From: Siniperca chuatsi
Lineage: Eukaryota > Chordata > Actinopteri > Centrarchiformes > Sinipercidae
DNA: 64,000 nucleotides
Assembly (NCBI RefSeq): GCF_020085105.1
Contig: NC_058053.1
Location: 2,827,388 to 2,891,387, forward strand
Direction: 5' to 3'
Part shown: positions 63,590 through 64,000 of the stretch, piece by piece
Layout: each line of letters begins with the position of its first letter
Position numbering within the stretch: position 1 is the stretch's first letter
The notes under the pieces: model-generated
The model's input: only the letters and a program-made list of their open reading frames with translations
Database searches by the model: none
What the model was told of the DNA's origin: nothing
Made by a program: the position numbers and the translations under genes

Positions 63590-64000
63590 TTTGAAGCTGC
63601 ACAAATACTTTTTTTATATTAACAATGGATCTAATGACTATGTGTAATGTGAGGGGTCACTTGTATTGATGAACTCAGAGAGAATTATCACCAACTATGC
63701 AGCTCTCGACAGAGCCATTTAGCCTATTTTAGCTCACTGTTTTGGTTTTCCGACCCGCAAACTCTCCTCTCATCAAAGTTGATAAACCCACTGTACGCTA
63801 CCTGCTCAGCACCAAATGGCAGACACACAAAGTTAGCAGCTAGCTGGTGAACATGGTAGAGTATTTAGCAGCTAAAGACACAGATATTGCCCTCATGAGT
63901 TGGTGGAGACCAAAACAGATCACATATTACACTTAGATTCATCAAGTGGACACAAACGTGACTCCAAATGATTGCAAATGTTGCTCCGTATCTGCCAGAT
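63590..64000 (-). repeat. Family 1 MITE copy cut by the window edge
   Basis: Begins near GAAGCTGCACAAATACTTTT and matches the reversed family-1 copy at 49547-50283: TATTAACAATGGATCTAATG, GAGAGAATTATCACCAACTA, CACTGTACGCTACCTG, AAAGTTAGCAGCTAGCTGGT, GAGTTGGTGGAGACCAAAAC. It lacks the SINE found in that copy, which confirms the nesting there. Confidence 0.75.

Overview
The window looks like nuclear DNA of a ray-finned fish, probably a percomorph teleost. Genes are split by GT-AG introns and lie in AT-rich DNA full of short DNA transposons, tRNA-derived SINE sequence and (CA)n/(GT)n tracts. The gene order gli2 - tfcp2l1 - clasp1 is that of human 2q14.2, so this is a conserved vertebrate block. 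Species and gli2 paralogue (a or b) were not resolved.

Region by region. (1) 1-18.9 kb, plus strand: the last nine coding exons of a GLI2 zinc-finger transcription factor (2724-17069), with all five zinc fingers, the serine-rich PKA-type cluster and the C-terminal activation domain, then a 3'UTR of about 1.8 kb that carries an intact-looking hAT-type MITE. The 5' exons lie upstream of the window. (2) 18.9-35.5 kb: a gene-poor stretch with at least four recurring repeat families, some nested, and several perfect palindromes. (3) 35.5-42.7 kb, minus strand: an intact SAMD9/SAMD9L-like gene, 1,513 codons when spliced, mostly in one 4.5 kb exon, with a tiny first coding exon, a decayed duplicate of that exon in the leader, and an interferon-response-like promoter element. 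(4) 45.0-57.3 kb, minus strand: a complete tfcp2l1 gene; all 15 coding exons join in frame to 462 codons. (5) 58.3-62.6 kb, minus strand: the last three coding exons and long 3'UTR of clasp1; the rest lies beyond the right edge.

The genes are neighbours by ancestry, not an operon. gli2 is the Hedgehog effector, tfcp2l1 a CP2/Grainyhead-family transcription factor and clasp1 a microtubule plus-end protein. The samd9-like gene is the odd member: an innate-immunity family not found at this position in human.

The best candidates for follow-up are the samd9-like insertion with its duplicated first exon, the (TTC)n-(CCT)n microsatellite that forms the splice-acceptor tract of a zinc-finger exon, the hAT MITE in the gli2 3'UTR, and a 27-bp perfect hairpin in a gli2 intron. 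No wholly new system was found. All calls rest on reading the sequence and recalled family knowledge; no search was run.
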